From Bacteroidota bacterium (GTDB taxonomy: Bacteria > Bacteroidota > Bacteroidia > Flavobacteriales > Flavobacteriaceae): a stretch of 19,838 nt of DNA. The notes beneath the pieces are model-generated. The model saw only the letters and a list, made by a program, of their open reading frames with translations, searched no databases and had not been told where the DNA came from. Location of the stretch: positions 1 to 19,838 of the forward strand of contig JAEWCF010000024.1 in assembly GCA_023390775.1 (NCBI GenBank), given 5' to 3'. This document shows, piece by piece, positions 13,460 to 19,838 of this stretch. The position numbers and the translations under genes were made by a program. Numbering within the stretch: position 1 is the first letter of the stretch; every line of letters begins with the position of its first letter.

Positions 13460-14282
13460 ACTTCTTCTCCTTGATTGCATCATCTGTAATGTCTTTTTCA
13501 AATTTCTTTATCAGCTCCAGCTTCCGCCGGTTGAGGATGACCTCCCGTAGCGTCGGCTTGAGGTATTCATACGGGCCAACCTGGTTGGGTTCCAGCACCG
13601 ACACGATTTTTACCAAATATACGCCGGTCGAATCCGGGTGCTCTATCGATTTGCCCGCCCTCATGTACTGCCCGCGGTTCTCGGGGTTGATGAAGGGCAG
13701 CCGGGGATAGATCTGTCCCATCTCGACCCAAACCGAATCGTTGAGCGACGCTTCGGCAAAACCCAGTTTTTCAGCCTCCCAAAAATTCGCGTCGGTTTTC
13801 CTGAAATTGAAAAACCGGCTCCTGATCGCGCCGAACTTGGGGTTGTCCTTCCTCAACTTGATGAACCGCAACTTTACGAGCATGGCCGAGGTCCTGAAAT
13901 TTTCCTTCCCCGAATCGTAGAACGCGCGCAGCTCCGTTTCGCTGACGGCGGTGTCCACCCGTTGCCTGACCATTTCATCAAGGTACGCACCCGTGAGAAG
14001 ATCTTCCCGGTACCGGTTGACCAGTTTGTCAAATTCGGCCTTTCGCGCATCGCTCAGGTTGACATCGGCGGCATCGAGCAACAACTTCTGAGCTGCCCAT
14101 TTGTCGATGTAATGTCGGACCATGGCCACGCTGTCGGCCTTCGGTGTCCCGGCGGGAACCAGATCGGCGATGTCCTCGCGATAGAGCCACGAATCGTTCA
14201 CCCTCGCGATTCCGCCGTTTTTGCGGTCGTCTTTCCCACAGGCAAAAAGCAGGGCGAGACCGGCAATCGCAAAAGCCTTCAT
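13443..14282 (-). CDS. SurA-N-like lipoprotein without a parvulin domain
   Basis: A 279-residue putative lipoprotein. The signal peptide ends in LALLFAC, with Cys15 as the lipidation site. The next segment (IARVNDSWLYREDIADLVP and a helical stretch to about 120) resembles the SurA/PpiC N-terminal chaperone domain, where V-x-x-x-x-I/L-Y-x-x-D/E is common. The later part lacks the HIL, GGDLG and FGYHII motifs of parvulins, so isomerase activity is unlikely. The ATG directly follows the TAA of the upstream gene, and the 3' end overlaps the next gene, so all three are translationally coupled. It probably works with the two flanking foldases in outer-membrane protein biogenesis; that role is inferred from position and the N-terminal resemblance. 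Confidence 0.8.
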   Translation of the reverse strand: MKAFAIAGLALLFACGKDDRKNGGIARVNDSWLYREDIADLVPAGTPKADSVAMVRHYIDKWAAQKLLLDAADVNLSDARKAEFDKLVNRYREDLLTGAYLDEMVRQRVDTAVSETELRAFYDSGKENFRTSAMLVKLRFIKLRKDNPKFGAIRSRFFNFRKTDANFWEAEKLGFAEASLNDSVWVEMGQIYPRLPFINPENRGQYMRAGKSIEHPDSTGVYLVKIVSVLEPNQVGPYEYLKPTLREVILNRRKLELIKKFEKDITDDAIKEKKYEVFK

Positions 14283-16253
14283 TTATTTCAATTGCGCCTT
14301 GACGCGTTCAAATACATCGCGGTTCACTTCGACCTTGAACTCATTCCGGAGTTCCCTGACCCAGTTGTCCTCCAGAAATTGCTGGTAATCATTGATCACT
14401 TTACCCCGGCTTTCCTCAAGGGTCTTCGGGCCAGCGGGCAGAACCTTGTTCACCCGGGTAACGAAATAATAATCGCCTTCCTTGACGATGTCGGACACGC
14501 CCGTTTGAAATTTCACGTTCTTGGGGAGCGATTCGGAACCCTTCTCAAATACGCCGGCGGTCGCCATGACGTTCACCACGCCCTTGACGTTTAGTTTCTC
14601 CTTGATGTTTTCGGGCGATTTGCCCTGCTTGAGCATCTTCTGGGCGCTCTTGATCACATCCTGTTTGGTGGATGAGGCCACAACCGCATCCAGCCTGTCG
14701 GTCCATCGGTAATTCGCCGCATTCTTTTCATAAAAAGCCTTGAGGCCGAGCGTATCGGTCTTTGATTTCTGCCAGATTTCCTTCTCCATCAGGTCGAACA
14801 AAAGCAATCCGTCGCGGTATTCGTCCATGACGTTGGCGAATTCAGGGAATTCGGCTTCAAGATTGTCGTTGTAATAGGTGTTGAGTTGCTGATCGAGGAA
14901 CTTCTCGTAGAGATGGTCGACCAATTTTGAAATCGGTTTGATCGTAAGGCCGGCCTTTTGCTGCGACATCACGTAGTTGAGGAAATCCGATCCGGCGACC
15001 GCCTTGCCGCTGATATCCACCAACCGTCCAGAATAGGGCTTCATGTCGGCGGGAAGCAACCAGCTGCCTTCGTAAAATTTATCGGTGACCGCTTTCTTTA
15101 TCGAGGCGTACATTTTCTCGTCGCGGCGTATCTTGTACTTCTTGCGGAGTTTCTCGTTCATCGAGGCCACGATTAGGCGGGAACGGTCGTCCTTGCCAAC
15201 CTTGGCCTCAAGTTCGGACTGCATTTCCTGAAGCGAACGGACCGGATGTTTATTGACAAGTTTGACGATGTGCCACCCAAACTGCGATTGGAAAGGCTCG
15301 GTATAATCGCCTTCCTTTGTAAGCGAGAAGGCCGCGTTCTCGAACTCTTCCGATGACAATTGCCCCGACCCGAAACGGTTGAGCAGCCCGCCCTTTGGCG
15401 CCGACGACTTGTCCTCGCTGAACTGTTTAGCAAGCGCCGCGAAGTCTTCGCCCTGCTTCAGTTTTTTGTAGATATCGTCAATGGTGGATTTGGCCTTTGC
15501 CTTTGCGGCATCGTCGCCGGTGGCCGGATTGAGCACCATGATGTGGGCAACGGTGACCTCGCCCCTGTTTTCCCGGATGTCGTTCACCTTGATAAGGTGG
15601 TAGCCGAAACGCGTACGGACAGGTTTTGATATCTGCCCTTTAGGAGTTTTGTAGGCCGCGTTTTCAAACGCATACACCATTCGGAAGGCGGTAAAATAAC
15701 CCAGATCGCCACGGTTGTCCTTGGCCGACGGATCCTGCGAATGCATGGCCGCCAGGTCCCCGAAATTTTCGCCGGCGAGGGCTTTCTCCCTGATCTCCAT
15801 CGCTTTTTTGTAGGCTTTGAGCGTATCCTCCGGAGCGGCATTTTCGTCCACCATGAAGAGGATGTGCGAGGCATTGATCTCCTTTTGCAGGCGGTTGTAC
15901 CCCTCCTGGACGAGTTCGCGGGTCACCTTGGAATCGGTGACGTAATTTTTTGAGAGCTGGTTGCGATAGGTCCGCAATTCGTTTTGGTACTGCGGGCCAT
16001 TTTGAAGCCCAAGCTTATTGGCCTTGGTAATCTTGAGTTTATAGCCGATGTAGAGGTCCAGGTATTGGTCAAGGTCCTTTTGCGATTCGTCCTTGACGAG
16101 CTCGAGGTTCTTGCGGTAAACGCGGGCGAATTCATCGGTGTAGAAGGGCTTTCCGTCAATGGTGAAAAGGACTTCCTTGGGGATGGACTGCGCCTGCGAG
16201 AGAAGGTTGAACGTCAGGAAAAGCCCCAGGAACAACGGTTTCAATTTCATCAT
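14283..16253 (-). CDS. Periplasmic foldase with two parvulin (PpiC/SurA-type) domains
   Basis: A 656-residue protein with a signal peptide (about 1-22, ending NLLSQAQ), an N-terminal chaperone segment (about 25-125), two well-preserved parvulin domains and a helical C-terminal region of about 300 residues. Domain 1 (128-223) has ASHILF, the DNRGDLGYF turn and RFGYHLIKV. Domain 2 (235-333) has VAHIMV, PKGGLLNRFGSGQLS and QFGWHIVKL. It should catalyse prolyl cis-trans isomerisation and hold unfolded envelope proteins. The start at 16253 (MMKLKPLF) gives a normal signal peptide; a start at 16343 would fall at the -33 region of the promoter described below. It is the first gene of the operon, followed without spacing by the lipoprotein gene. 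Confidence 0.92.
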   Translation of the reverse strand: MMKLKPLFLGLFLTFNLLSQAQSIPKEVLFTIDGKPFYTDEFARVYRKNLELVKDESQKDLDQYLDLYIGYKLKITKANKLGLQNGPQYQNELRTYRNQLSKNYVTDSKVTRELVQEGYNRLQKEINASHILFMVDENAAPEDTLKAYKKAMEIREKALAGENFGDLAAMHSQDPSAKDNRGDLGYFTAFRMVYAFENAAYKTPKGQISKPVRTRFGYHLIKVNDIRENRGEVTVAHIMVLNPATGDDAAKAKAKSTIDDIYKKLKQGEDFAALAKQFSEDKSSAPKGGLLNRFGSGQLSSEEFENAAFSLTKEGDYTEPFQSQFGWHIVKLVNKHPVRSLQEMQSELEAKVGKDDRSRLIVASMNEKLRKKYKIRRDEKMYASIKKAVTDKFYEGSWLLPADMKPYSGRLVDISGKAVAGSDFLNYVMSQQKAGLTIKPISKLVDHLYEKFLDQQLNTYYNDNLEAEFPEFANVMDEYRDGLLLFDLMEKEIWQKSKTDTLGLKAFYEKNAANYRWTDRLDAVVASSTKQDVIKSAQKMLKQGKSPENIKEKLNVKGVVNVMATAGVFEKGSESLPKNVKFQTGVSDIVKEGDYYFVTRVNKVLPAGPKTLEESRGKVINDYQQFLEDNWVRELRNEFKVEVNRDVFERVKAQLK

Positions 16254-16313
16254 AAATTGCTGTTTGTTAAGCAGATAAACTGACCGGGGCACCTCCGCCC
16301 CGATTAAACTGAG

Positions 16314-16343
16314 CAAAAATAGCAATTCGGCATCATTATGCAA
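16314..16343 (-). promoter_or_regulatory. Promoter of the foldase operon
   Basis: On the minus strand TTG (16343-16341), 19 bp, then TATTTTTG (16321-16314): a full match to the Bacteroidota sigma-A pattern. The ATG lies about 60 bp downstream at 16253. The match argues that the first codon is not upstream of this site. Confidence 0.7.
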
Positions 16344-16481
16344 CCCCGCCCTATCCTATTAACAAAATATTATTAAGATAATTTTCTTGCCGCAAAGTCA
16401 GGATTGACAGGGGTTTGCACGCACATTCGGACCGCCTTGGGCCAAATTCGGGGCGGGCCCCGGCAATTGTCCAATTAATGC

Positions 16482-16489
16482 TATTTTTG
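16482..16489 (+). promoter_or_regulatory. -7 element of the prfC promoter
   Basis: TATTTTTG fits TAnnTTTG and is identical to the -7 box of the divergent foldase promoter. A convincing -33 element at 17-23 bp upstream was not found. The ATG of prfC is 18 bp further on. Confidence 0.5.
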
Positions 16490-16507
16490 CACTCCATTTT
16501 ACAGCAG

Positions 16508-18097
16508 ATGAATTTTTTAGACGAAATCAAGCGCCGGAGGACCTTCGGCATCATATCGCACCCCGATGCGGGAAAGACGACCCTGACCGAGAAACTCCTT
16601 CTTTTTGGAGGCGCGATCCAGGAGGCGGGCGCCGTCAAGAGCAACAAGATCAAAAAGGGCGCGACCAGCGACTTCATGGAGATCGAGCGCCAACGCGGGA
16701 TCTCGGTGTCGACTTCGGTTCTTGCCTTCAATTATAAAGACCGCAAAATCAACATTCTCGACACGCCCGGCCACAAGGATTTTGCCGAGGACACCTTCAG
16801 GACGCTCACGGCCGTCGATAGCGTGATCGTGGTGATCGACGTGGCAAAAGGCGTCGAGGAACAGACCGAGAAACTCGTTTCGGTGTGCCGCATGCGCAAC
16901 ATCCCGATGATCGTCTTCATCAACAAACTTGACCGCGAAGGCAAGGACGCCTTTGACCTGATGGATGAAGTCGAGCAGAAACTCGGGCTCAAAGTGACCC
17001 CGCTCTCATTTCCCATCGGCATGGGCTATGATTTCCAGGGAATCTACAATCTCTGGGAGAAGAACATCAACCTTTTTAGCGGGGACAGCCGCAAGAACAT
17101 TGAGGAGACCATCGCCTTCTCGGACCTTCAGAACCCCGAACTCGAGAAAATCATCGGGCCAAAACCCGCCGAAAAGCTTCGGGAAGAACTCGAACTCATC
17201 GACGAAGTCTACCCGCCGTTTGACCATTCGGCTTATCTCGAAGGCCACCTGCAACCGGTATTTTTCGGATCGGCACTCAACAACTTCGGGGTGCGCGAAT
17301 TGCTGGATTGCTTCATCGAGATCGCCCCCCCGCCGCGTCCCAAGGAATCGGAGACGCGCGTGATTGAACCCGACGAAAAGAAAATGACCGGATTCGTATT
17401 CAAGATCCACGCGAACATGGACCCCAAACACCGCGACAGGCTGGCGTTCGTGAAAATCGTTTCGGGGACATTCGAGCGGAACAAGCCCTACCTGCACGTG
17501 CGGCAAAACAAACAGCTGAAATTTTCGAGCCCCAATGCGTTCTTTGCTGAAAAAAAGGAGATCGTGGAAATTTCATACCCGGGCGATATTGTCGGGCTGC
17601 ACGATACGGGCAATTTCAAGATCGGCGACACGCTCACCGAGGGCGAGCACATCGTATTCAAGGGAATCCCGAGTTTTTCGCCGGAACATTTCCGCTACAT
17701 CAACAACGCCGATCCCATGAAGGCCAAGCAATTGGAGAAAGGCATCGACCAGTTGATGGATGAGGGTGTGGCACAGCTTTTTACACTTGAGATGAACAAC
17801 CGCAAGGTTATCGGGACCGTCGGCGCGCTCCAGTACGAGGTAATCCAATACCGCCTCGAACACGAATACGGGGCCAAGTGTACCTATGAAAATTTTCCGG
17901 TGCACAAGGCGTGCTGGGTCAAGCCCGACGACCCCAAGAATGAGGAGTTCAAAGAATTCAGGCGCATCAAGCAAAAATTCTTGGCCCGCGACAAATACGA
18001 TCAATTGGTCTTCCTCGCCGATTCGGATTTCACGATCCAGATGACGCAGTCCAAATACCCTTCGGTCAAGTTGTATTTTACGTCCGAATTCGATTAA
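16508..18097 (+). CDS. prfC: Peptide chain release factor 3
   Basis: A 529-residue translational GTPase that recycles class-I release factors from the ribosome after termination; the same length as the E. coli protein. GTPase motifs are intact: G1 HPDAGKTT (18-25), G2/switch region with RGISVS (63-68), G3 DTPGH (85-89) and G4 NKLD (139-142). The AGAVKSNKIKKGATSDFMEIE stretch (40-60) is the RF3-specific switch region, separating it from EF-G and other paralogues. The C-terminal part carries the RF3 signature region (GVAQLF, GALQYEV, AKCTYENF). The ATG at 16508 was chosen because the family N-terminus (FLDEIKRRRTFGIISHPDAG) starts there; an earlier in-frame ATG at 16415 precedes the promoter. 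Monocistronic. Confidence 0.96.
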   Translation: MNFLDEIKRRRTFGIISHPDAGKTTLTEKLLLFGGAIQEAGAVKSNKIKKGATSDFMEIERQRGISVSTSVLAFNYKDRKINILDTPGHKDFAEDTFRTLTAVDSVIVVIDVAKGVEEQTEKLVSVCRMRNIPMIVFINKLDREGKDAFDLMDEVEQKLGLKVTPLSFPIGMGYDFQGIYNLWEKNINLFSGDSRKNIEETIAFSDLQNPELEKIIGPKPAEKLREELELIDEVYPPFDHSAYLEGHLQPVFFGSALNNFGVRELLDCFIEIAPPPRPKESETRVIEPDEKKMTGFVFKIHANMDPKHRDRLAFVKIVSGTFERNKPYLHVRQNKQLKFSSPNAFFAEKKEIVEISYPGDIVGLHDTGNFKIGDTLTEGEHIVFKGIPSFSPEHFRYINNADPMKAKQLEKGIDQLMDEGVAQLFTLEMNNRKVIGTVGALQYEVIQYRLEHEYGAKCTYENFPVHKACWVKPDDPKNEEFKEFRRIKQKFLARDKYDQLVFLADSDFTIQMTQSKYPSVKLYFTSEFD

Positions 18098-18135
18098 TTT
18101 TAATTTAAATTAACTAAAATTCCAAGGGCTAACTT

Positions 18136-18164
18136 TTTGTTTTGGAATATCATTGCTATCTTTA
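18136..18164 (+). promoter_or_regulatory. Probable promoter of the small membrane protein gene
   Basis: TTTG (18136-18139), 17 bp, TATCTTTA (18157-18164): one mismatch to TAnnTTTG. The start codon lies 20 bp downstream. The box overlaps the upstream part of an open frame beginning at 18137, which supports the ATG at 18185. Confidence 0.5.
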
Positions 18165-18184
18165 CAGCCGAGAAAATCCGCAAA

Positions 18185-18403
18185 ATGAAAAAGACTTTTT
18201 TGCACTATTACGTGATCGCCACGGTGCTTTTTTCAGATTATATGTTGTTTGCACAGCCCAATGACGAGACCGATCCGGGCGACGATCCGCTGGAAGGGGA
18301 CGACACCCCGGCTGCGCCCATAAACGGAAAACTTCTTTTCCTCGCTCTTGCAGGAATTCTTTTCGCATATTACGCGTTCAGGCGGAACAGGCAGTCGGCC
18401 TGA
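18185..18403 (+). CDS. Small PID-CTERM-like membrane protein
   Basis: A 72-residue protein with three parts: a signal peptide (about 1-23, ending MLFAQ), an acidic proline-rich segment (PNDETDPGDDPLEGDD), and a C-terminal PAAPING motif followed by a hydrophobic stretch (LLFLALAGILFAYYAF) and a basic tail (RRNRQ). This layout of motif, membrane segment and basic tail resembles the PID-CTERM sorting-type proteins of flavobacteria, here with P-I-N in place of P-I-D. The function of that group is unknown to me; it may be a processed or membrane-retained envelope peptide. The start at 18185 gives the signal peptide. The gene has its own promoter and a strong terminator, so it is a single-gene unit between prfC and the regulator. 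Confidence 0.75.
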   Translation: MKKTFLHYYVIATVLFSDYMLFAQPNDETDPGDDPLEGDDTPAAPINGKLLFLALAGILFAYYAFRRNRQSA

Positions 18404-18424
18404 TCGCGCTGTCATATTTTTGTG

Positions 18425-18449
18425 AAGCCTCCCCCGCGGAGGCTTTTTT
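18425..18449 (+). terminator. Rho-independent terminator of the small gene
   Basis: Arms AAGCCTCC (18425-18432) and GGAGGCTT (18438-18445) with a five-base loop and a run of T residues. It begins 21 bp past the stop codon and separates this gene from the PAS-LuxR gene. Confidence 0.9.
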
Positions 18450-18490
18450 GTGTTTAAGGCAAATTAAAAATCCCTAATTAATTTGAATTG

Positions 18491-19255
18491 ATGAAGTTCG
18501 ACGTGCTCAAGGAAGCCAGGAAGGTGTGGAAGGAAATTTCAATGGAAGGCGTTGTGGAAGGCAGTGACCTTGACACCGAAATGCCGCGCCACCTCCTTGA
18601 ATTTTTCCACATCGGCAAGTATTACATCTATCTTTTCGATGTGATGAATGCCCGATTCAGTTACATCAGCCCTGAGATCGCGAACGTGACCGGTTACCAT
18701 CCCAGTGAATACGACCTCGCGTTCCATTTCTCAAAAGTTCATCCGGACGATCTTCCCATCATCCTGGATTTCGAAAATGCCGCCGTCAATTTTTTCAAGG
18801 ACATTCCCAATGAAAAGATTACCAAGTACAAGTTCAGTTACGATTTCAGGATCCGCCACGCCGACGGCCATTACGTTCGCCTTCATCAGCAGGTCTCGAC
18901 GCACCGTTTCAATCCCGCCGAAAAAATCCTGATTACCTTTTGCGTCCATACCGACATCACCAACCTCAAAAAAGACAACGATCCTGCCCTTTCGTTCATT
19001 GGATTGGACGGCGAACCCTCCTACATCAATGTCGATGTAACCAAAAAGTACAGCGCCGCAAAGCAGATGATCACCCGCCGCGAACGCGAGATCCTCAAAT
19101 TATTGCTCGCCGGGCATCAATCCGCCGAGATTGCGCAAATGCTGCACATCAGCAAGTTCACCGTGGACACGCACCGAAAACACCTTCTGGCCAAGACCAA
19201 CTGCAAGTCCAGCATGGAAATGGCGGCGAAGATCATTCGGGAAGGTTGGGTTTAA
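18491..19255 (+). CDS. PAS-domain LuxR-type transcriptional regulator
   Basis: A 254-residue cytosolic regulator. Residues about 44-160 form a PAS sensor domain: YIYLFDVMNARFSYISPEIA, VTGYHPSEY, VHPDD, then the DFRIRHADGHYVRLHQQ strand pair and a CVHTDITNLK end typical of PAS/PAC units. Residues about 193-250 are a LuxR/GerE helix-turn-helix: ITRREREILKLLLAGHQ, SAEIAQMLHISKFTVDTHRK, LLAKTNCKS. No receiver domain is present, so the signal is probably sensed by the PAS unit directly; the ligand is unknown. The ATG at 18491 is preferred over the TTG directly before it. No good promoter was found in the 41 bp between the upstream terminator and the start. Targets are unknown. Confidence 0.87.
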   Translation: MKFDVLKEARKVWKEISMEGVVEGSDLDTEMPRHLLEFFHIGKYYIYLFDVMNARFSYISPEIANVTGYHPSEYDLAFHFSKVHPDDLPIILDFENAAVNFFKDIPNEKITKYKFSYDFRIRHADGHYVRLHQQVSTHRFNPAEKILITFCVHTDITNLKKDNDPALSFIGLDGEPSYINVDVTKKYSAAKQMITRREREILKLLLAGHQSAEIAQMLHISKFTVDTHRKHLLAKTNCKSSMEMAAKIIREGWV

Positions 19256-19450
19256 AGGGAAGACATTAGAAATTATAAATTATAAATTTTGACCCGGGGC
19301 GATAGCCGAACTGAGCGACCGAAGGGAGATAATTTTGAATCTGGGCGGCCAGATCTCATCCGGATGTTTACCGTTCAACTCAACTTTGGACGCATAAGAA
19401 TTCTAATTCGCACTATGATTCTTTTGGATGAATGGCAGCTCCCGCGGCTT

Positions 19451-19585
19451 GTGGGTTCCTGCGTCAAAAATCAAAGGCTGCAGCGGTCAGAAATCCGCGT
19501 GTCTGAGCACCGGCGCCAGCCGTGCGAGTTTCGCGAGATTTCACCGCGGTAGCCTTTAGATTTTTAGCAGGGTTCCGCCGCCGCA
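19451..19585 (+). repeat. Repeat block alpha, right copy
   Basis: Begins GTGGGTTCCTGCGTCAAAAA, contains TGTCTGAGCACCGGCG and GCCGTGCGAGTTTCG, and ends TTTTTAGCAGGGTTCCG. Same orientation as 221-355, and closer to it than to the inverted middle copy. Confidence 0.75.
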
Positions 19586-19597
19586 AAGGCATTTTTG

Positions 19598-19623
19598 TTT
19601 CTTTTGTTGCCAGACAAAAGAAA
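19598..19623. repeat. CTGGCA-loop hairpin 3 (reverse strand)
   Basis: Perfect 10-bp stem, arms TTTCTTTTGT (19598-19607) and ACAAAAGAAA (19614-19623). The loop TGCCAG is the reverse complement of CTGGCA, so on the minus strand it equals hairpins 1 and 2 in the middle region, and it is followed there by CAAAAATGCC. Confidence 0.75.
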
Positions 19624-19681
19624 ACCGCCGGTAGGCATCCAGCACCGCCAGGTGCGAAAAAAACAGGGCCGAAGGCACTGT

Positions 19682-19711
19682 AAAAAAAAGCCCTCCGCAA
19701 GGAGGGCTTTT
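19682..19711 (-). terminator. Terminator of the T9SS-protein gene
   Basis: On the minus strand AAAAGCCCTCC and GGAGGGCTTTT pair around TTGC and a run of eight T residues follows. It starts about 22 bp past the stop codon of the truncated gene at the window edge. The plus-strand reading also ends in TTTT but nothing obvious needs terminating there. Confidence 0.85.
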
Positions 19712-19732
19712 AATATTCAAGAAAGAAGCTTG

Positions 19733-19838
19733 TTACCTCTTCACAACGCGAAGCGTTGAAACATTCTCTCCCTGGGAAACAACCACGTTGTAAACCCCGG
19801 CAGGATAACGATCCCCAATCTTCACATTCTCAAGAGCC
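19733..19838 (-). CDS. C-terminus of a T9SS-exported protein (type A sorting domain), partial
   Basis: Only the last 34 codons are in the window; the gene runs off the right edge. The end reads IGDRYPAGVYNVVVSQG followed by ENVSTLRVVKR and a stop. This is the classic type A T9SS C-terminal signal: a glycine/tyrosine stretch of the form PAGVYxVVV, then a polar turn and a short strand ending in the basic KR. Such domains direct proteins through the outer membrane by the type IX secretion system and are removed on export. The identity of the cargo cannot be seen. A strong terminator follows. Confidence 0.85.
   Translation of the reverse strand, partial: ALENVKIGDRYPAGVYNVVVSQGENVSTLRVVKR

Larger units (their letters stand above)
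19268..19681 (+). repeat. Right copy of the composite intergenic repeat
   Basis: Gene-free. An AT-rich tract (19269-19290) like those at 604-634 and 2245-2276 opens the region. It is followed by a diverged core ending at 19450 (right end GCTCCCGCGGCTT), block alpha (19451-19585), a hairpin (19598-19623), CCGGTAGGCATCC and a small GC hairpin (19642-19655). Compared with the left copy the core is inverted relative to block alpha; the arrangement equals that of the middle copy read from the other strand. The GC-rich block next to the AT tract in the other copies is not recognisable here. Short open frames in this region look like by-products of the repeat. Confidence 0.7.

Noticed and set aside
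13638..14594. 318-codon plus-strand open frame opposite the lipoprotein and first foldase genes
   Set aside because: It spans the junction of two coupled minus-strand genes and shows no domain of its own.
19256..19732. Possible phage attachment site or insertion sequence
   Set aside because: No integrase, transposase or clean target duplication was found around this repeat copy.

Overview
The window looks like chromosomal DNA of a Bacteroidota member, most likely Flavobacteriales/Flavobacteriaceae. Four things support this: the long-form (482-residue) glyceraldehyde-3-phosphate dehydrogenase; a type IX secretion (T9SS) C-terminal sorting domain at the right edge; a small PID-CTERM-like protein; and promoters of the Bacteroidota type (TTG / TAnnTTTG) with almost no Shine-Dalgarno sequences. 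By eye the GC content is near one half, high for this family. No phage, plasmid, transposase, CRISPR, rRNA or tRNA gene was seen.

Layout. 1-660: gene-free composite repeat. 731-2179: gap. 2223-3140: a second, inverted and more complex copy of the repeat, so gap with its promoter and terminator is bracketed by inverted repeat arms. 3146-4555 (-): APC amino acid permease. 4635-5339 (+): calcineurin-like phosphoesterase, sharing a two-way terminator with the convergent aconitase gene at 5382-7649 (-). 7849-8976 (-): membrane O-acyltransferase, divergent from 9017-10156 (+), a membrane-anchored protein whose C-terminal half resembles the copper-binding domain of PHM/DBH monooxygenases. 10153-16253 (-): five co-oriented genes, reading from the right: a two-parvulin foldase, a SurA-N-like lipoprotein, a SurA-like foldase, a MoxR ATPase and an unknown lipoprotein. 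The first three are tightly coupled and form an envelope protein-folding cassette. 16508-18097 (+): peptide-chain release factor 3. 18185-18403 (+): 72-residue PID-CTERM-like membrane protein with its own promoter and terminator. 18491-19255 (+): PAS-LuxR regulator. 19268-19681: third copy of the composite repeat. 19733 to the right edge (-): the last 34 residues of a T9SS-exported protein.

Most genes are core metabolism (glycolysis, TCA cycle), translation termination and envelope biogenesis. The least explained material is the composite repeat. Its three copies share ordered sub-units: an AT-rich tract, a GC-rich block, hairpins whose stems change in compensating ways, a 130-bp block, and a 116-bp core bounded by short inverted repeats. 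In the left copy the core lies in the opposite orientation relative to its flank. The PHM-like protein is the most interesting gene product.
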